A stretch of 16,032 nt of DNA. Source: Hyphomicrobiales bacterium (lineage in GTDB: Bacteria; Pseudomonadota; Alphaproteobacteria; Rhizobiales; Aestuariivirgaceae). The stretch is taken from NCBI GenBank assembly GCA_026996935.1, contig JALWJW010000193.1:1-16032 (forward strand), given 5' to 3'. Made by a program: the position numbers and the translations under genes. Numbering within the stretch: position 1 is the stretch's first letter; each line of letters opens with the position of its first letter. Under the pieces are notes generated by a model, which saw nothing but the letters and a program-made list of their open reading frames with translations, searched no databases and was not told the origin of the DNA. Positions 13,894 to 16,032 of the stretch are shown piece by piece.

Positions 13894-14586
13894 AGGAAAA
13901 TATTGCGCCTTCATACGATCACGATAATCTGCCAGGTTTTTATGCCCGTCAATCATGGCGATCACTGGCGTATTGAAATGCTTGTTGGATAAGGTTGCCA
14001 ACCATGCATAAGCGGTTGCATCAACGCCGCAAACAGCATCACCCATAAAATATTTTTTATCACCCAAAATAGCAGCCAGTGCATCAATGGCCCGTTTTGC
14101 CAATTGGTGGATTTCTTCATTGCTATGGCGGCCCATGCCGTGGGCTTTTGTACCTTTTATCACCTTGCCACGAACCATTTTCACAATAATCGGGCGAACA
14201 AGAGCAGGGGCCGCATCAAAAAAGGACCGTGGACCATTATTGAAGTTCTCATCATTGACCCAGCGATCATTGATTAAAACCCAATACAGATGATCTTCGA
14301 GCATTTTATCCACTGACCATGCAACGCCCGCTTCATAGGTACTCAAACCCGCATCAAAATCAAATCCGTATTTTTGCTCAATGTGGATGCGAATGAAGGT
14401 GGAATCGGCAATAATTTCACCATCATCTTTAAGAAATGGTTGCTTACCCTTTGGCGCTTTGGTGAAGCTCTTGGTGTCATTTTCGTAGTCAAGCCCGGCA
14501 ATTTTCAACAACATCTCAGCTTTAAAGCAAAACGGGCTGGCATCGGGCAGACCAAAAAACGGGCCAAATTTATACAAAGTAATCAT
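13885..14586 (-). CDS. GST-fold protein, metaxin/FAXC-like
   Basis: I start this at ATG 14586 (233 residues), with AAGGA 8 bases upstream; the longer frame from 14646 reads through the operator region. The N-terminal thioredoxin-like domain (1-75) has SPFC (17-20) where GSTs carry the catalytic site, Pro50 in KQPF for the cis-proline, and Asp61-Ser62 for glutathione contact. The all-helical C-terminal domain follows, ending with GVDATAYAWLA (187-197), the N-capping box region. The pattern resembles the metaxin / failed-axon-connections branch of GST-like proteins more than classical GSTs. Activity on glutathione is likely but unproven, and the substrate is unknown. It is divergent from a YafY-type regulator, with a dyad operator just upstream of its -10, so it is probably that regulator's target. 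Confidence 0.88.
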   Translation of the reverse strand: MITLYKFGPFFGLPDASPFCFKAEMLLKIAGLDYENDTKSFTKAPKGKQPFLKDDGEIIADSTFIRIHIEQKYGFDFDAGLSTYEAGVAWSVDKMLEDHLYWVLINDRWVNDENFNNGPRSFFDAAPALVRPIIVKMVRGKVIKGTKAHGMGRHSNEEIHQLAKRAIDALAAILGDKKYFMGDAVCGVDATAYAWLATLSNKHFNTPVIAMIDGHKNLADYRDRMKAQYFPDL

Positions 14587-14619
14587 ACCGAAAATCCTTT
14601 TTGTGTTTGATTTACAGCG

Positions 14620-14660
14620 CTTATACTGACACGCTACTGACAGCATGGTGTCAGCAGTAG
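14620..14660. promoter_or_regulatory. Dyad operator and GST -10 between GST and WYL genes
   Basis: CTGACA-GCATGG-TGTCAG (14637-14654) is a perfect dyad. A further CTGACA half-site lies at 14626-14631, and CTACTG/CAGTAG (14634-14639, 14655-14660) extends the symmetry. On the minus strand TATAAG (14620-14625), a good -10 for the GST gene, directly abuts the sites, so a bound repressor would cover the -35. The neighbouring YafY-type regulator is the probable binder. Confidence 0.65.
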
Positions 14661-14670
14661 TCTGCTAGGC

Positions 14671-14683
14671 TTGATTAAATCAA
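14671..14683. repeat. 13-base palindrome before the WYL regulator
   Basis: TTGATT-A-AATCAA is a perfect palindrome one base before the ATG at 14685 and 46 bases before the preferred start at 14730. It could be a second operator or part of the regulator's own promoter. Confidence 0.35.
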
Positions 14684-14729
14684 AATGAATGAGGCGAAAC
14701 TAACCGAAAGGATTAAACTGAAAGCCATT

Positions 14730-15446
14730 ATGAGACGGGCAGATAGACTATTACAGATTATTCAACTGTTCCGCCGTAAACGCGGGCCGGTAACGGCGGC
14801 CACCATCTCGCAAGAGCTGGAAGTCACCGTGCGCACGGTTTATCGTGACATCGCCTCGCTTACGGCCAATGGCGTGCCTATTCGCGGGGAGGCGGGTATT
14901 GGTTATATCATGGATGATGGCTATGACTTACCGCCCTTGATGTTTAACGCCGATGAACTGGAAGCCTTAATGCTTGGTGCGCGTCTGGTTTCATCAAGTG
15001 GTGATACGGCCCTTGCACGTTCAGCTAATGACGCGATAGCCAAAATAGCCTCCGTCGTGCCAGATGATTTGCGCCCTGTTTTGCTTGATGCCCCATTGTA
15101 TGCCCCAAATTTCGGCAACCAGGTGGTTGATAAAGTTGATGTTGGCATCATTCGAAATGCCATTCGCAGCCGCCACAAATTAGCAATTGAATATAGCGAT
15201 GCTGATGACAAACCAAGCAAGCGCACCGTATGGCCCATTGCGATTGGCTATAATCAAGGCGTGCGGATGATGGTTTCTTTTTGTGAGCTGCGACAGGATT
15301 TTAGACATTTTCGCGTTGATCGCATTGCCTTGCTTACTGTTAGTGATGAGAAAATCCCACAACGCCGCGATGCATTGTTCCATCGCTGGTGGAAGGGAGA
15401 AACCGAAAAGTATGGAGACTATATGTCAGCCCGTGATTCTGGTTGA
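14730..15446 (+). CDS. YafY-type WYL-domain transcription regulator
   Basis: I prefer ATG 14730 (238 residues), where the protein begins MRRADRLLQIIQLF as in its relatives; ATG 14685 would add 15 residues behind a weak leader. An HTH_11 winged helix (about 5-58) contains ISQELEVTVRTVYRDIASL, the recognition region. The linker DLPPLMFNADELEALMLGARL follows. The WYL domain (about 138-205) has SFCELRQDFRHFRVDRI (183-199), with the WYL tripeptide itself replaced by Arg-Met-Met, as I recall for this subgroup. WYL domains sense small ligands or nucleic acid. The gene is divergent from the GST gene across a dyad operator, so auto-control and control of GST are probable. A cytochrome gene starts 44 bases downstream. 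Confidence 0.92.
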   Translation: MRRADRLLQIIQLFRRKRGPVTAATISQELEVTVRTVYRDIASLTANGVPIRGEAGIGYIMDDGYDLPPLMFNADELEALMLGARLVSSSGDTALARSANDAIAKIASVVPDDLRPVLLDAPLYAPNFGNQVVDKVDVGIIRNAIRSRHKLAIEYSDADDKPSKRTVWPIAIGYNQGVRMMVSFCELRQDFRHFRVDRIALLTVSDEKIPQRRDALFHRWWKGETEKYGDYMSARDSG

Positions 15447-15490
15447 CCTCAATCAAGTGAACCCGATCTCAGCAATGTTAAGCTGCGTTC

Positions 15491-15859
15491 ATGATAGATT
15501 TTAGCCGTTTACCAATTGTTTTAATAAGCATCGTGCTGGCCGCGATTATCGGTTTTGCGGTCGGTATTTTCTGGCAGGGTAGTGTTGATAGCAGAACCAG
15601 CGCCATGCGCGGGCACGATTTAGCCGCTTTGACCTGTTCGCGCTGTCATAATTTATCAGCCAGCGGTAAAAGCCCCAATAAAGCGGCACCCCCGTTCCGC
15701 ACATTGGTCAACCGCTTGTCGCAAGAAGGCTTACAAGAGCAACTTGAAGTGGCGCTATCAATGGGCCATGCACCAATGCCGCCGTGGAATATCAGCCCCG
15801 AACAATCAAATGATCTCTTGGCATTTATTTTATCAATTCAGGAAAAGCCTAAAAATTAG
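15491..15859 (+). CDS. Membrane-anchored mono-haem cytochrome c
   Basis: This 122-residue protein has an uncleaved-looking N-terminal helix (about 8-28) that anchors it in the inner membrane with the haem domain in the periplasm. CSRCH (49-53) is the covalent haem site, and Met96 in GHAPMPPW is the likely sixth ligand. That gives a compact class I cytochrome c that carries single electrons. The ribosome binding site is poor, so the start is less sure than the domain. It could be co-transcribed with the WYL regulator 44 bases upstream. No oxidase or dehydrogenase partner is in the window. Its TAG stop overlaps the purN stop on the other strand. Confidence 0.87.
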   Translation: MIDFSRLPIVLISIVLAAIIGFAVGIFWQGSVDSRTSAMRGHDLAALTCSRCHNLSASGKSPNKAAPPFRTLVNRLSQEGLQEQLEVALSMGHAPMPPWNISPEQSNDLLAFILSIQEKPKN

Positions 15860-16032
15860 CAGCTTTTATCAGCAATGGCCTTTGCCGCAATTTCAAGGCT
15901 AAGCGGGAAAATGCGATGCTCTTGCACCAAAATACGTGCGGCCAGATCATCGGCCGTATCACCGTCTAGCACGGGCACTTTTGCCTGCATGATAATGGGA
16001 CCAGAATCAAGTTCAGCCGTTACATAATGCAC
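15856..16032 (-). CDS. purN: Phosphoribosylglycinamide formyltransferase, C-terminal part
   Basis: The last 58 codons of a gene that continues past the window edge. HYVTAELDSGPII (2-14 of the visible part) is the PurN catalytic loop, with the Asp equivalent to E. coli Asp144. QAKVPVLDGDTADDLAARI and QEHRIFP are also diagnostic of PurN. The enzyme transfers a formyl group from 10-formyltetrahydrofolate to GAR, the third step of purine synthesis. The frame ends TGC TAA at a normal C-terminus. It overlaps the cytochrome c gene tail-to-tail by four bases (TTAG, 15856-15859). Confidence 0.93.
   Translation of the reverse strand: MHYVTAELDSGPIIMQAKVPVLDGDTADDLAARILVQEHRIFPLSLEIAAKAIADKSC

Noticed and set aside
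14587..14646. N-terminal extension of the GST-like protein
   Set aside because: It reads through the -10 element and operator, and AAGGA fits the ATG at 14586.

Overview
The window looks like chromosomal DNA of an alphaproteobacterium of moderate, slightly AT-rich composition. The grounds are the protein families (YheS-type ABC-F, YafY/WYL regulator, DctPQM TRAP transporter, DUF302, DUF1801, Hyphomicrobiales-like OmpA and J-domain proteins), a CtrA-type TTAA-N7-TTAA site, and clusters of GANTC, the CcrM methylation site. Hyphomicrobiales or a marine relative is my best guess, at low confidence. I see no prophage, IS element, CRISPR array, tRNA or rRNA.

Layout. 1-1300 (+): the 3' part of a tetratricopeptide-repeat gene that enters from outside the window. 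1319-4478 (-): two tandem paralogous J-domain genes followed by a YheS-like ABC-F ATPase gene. One J protein keeps the HPD motif; the other has HPA. 4735-7203 (+): a large secreted protein with seven arginine-rich repeats and a C-terminal OmpA peptidoglycan-binding domain, closed by a strong terminator. 7379-8520 (+): ndk and a YhhQ/VUT-family queuosine-precursor transporter. 8593-9081 (-): an exported DUF302 protein. 9389-9742 (+): a stand-alone receiver protein behind a leader with a CtrA-type box, two GATTC sites and two small hairpins.

9932-12873 (-): a complete TRAP transporter in the order dctP-dctQ-dctM, with a rho-independent terminator between dctP and dctQ that should raise binding protein over membrane subunits. 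13049-13875: two unannotated micro-genes (37 and 32 codons, +) flank a DUF1801 gene (-). Their products are single-helix peptides that share a PVxVxAST C-terminus. 13885-15446: a GST-fold gene (-) and a YafY-type WYL regulator (+) are divergent around a dyad operator. 15491-15859 (+): a membrane-anchored mini cytochrome c whose stop codon overlaps the stop of the partial purN gene (15856-16032, -).

The genes are mostly housekeeping and envelope functions in short transcription units with well-formed terminators. The best candidates for undescribed biology are the paired micro-proteins, the HPD/HPA J-protein pair with its shared N-terminal domain, and the Arg-rich repeat OmpA protein. Several start codons are moved downstream from the longest reading frame because a good ribosome binding site or signal peptide decides the start.
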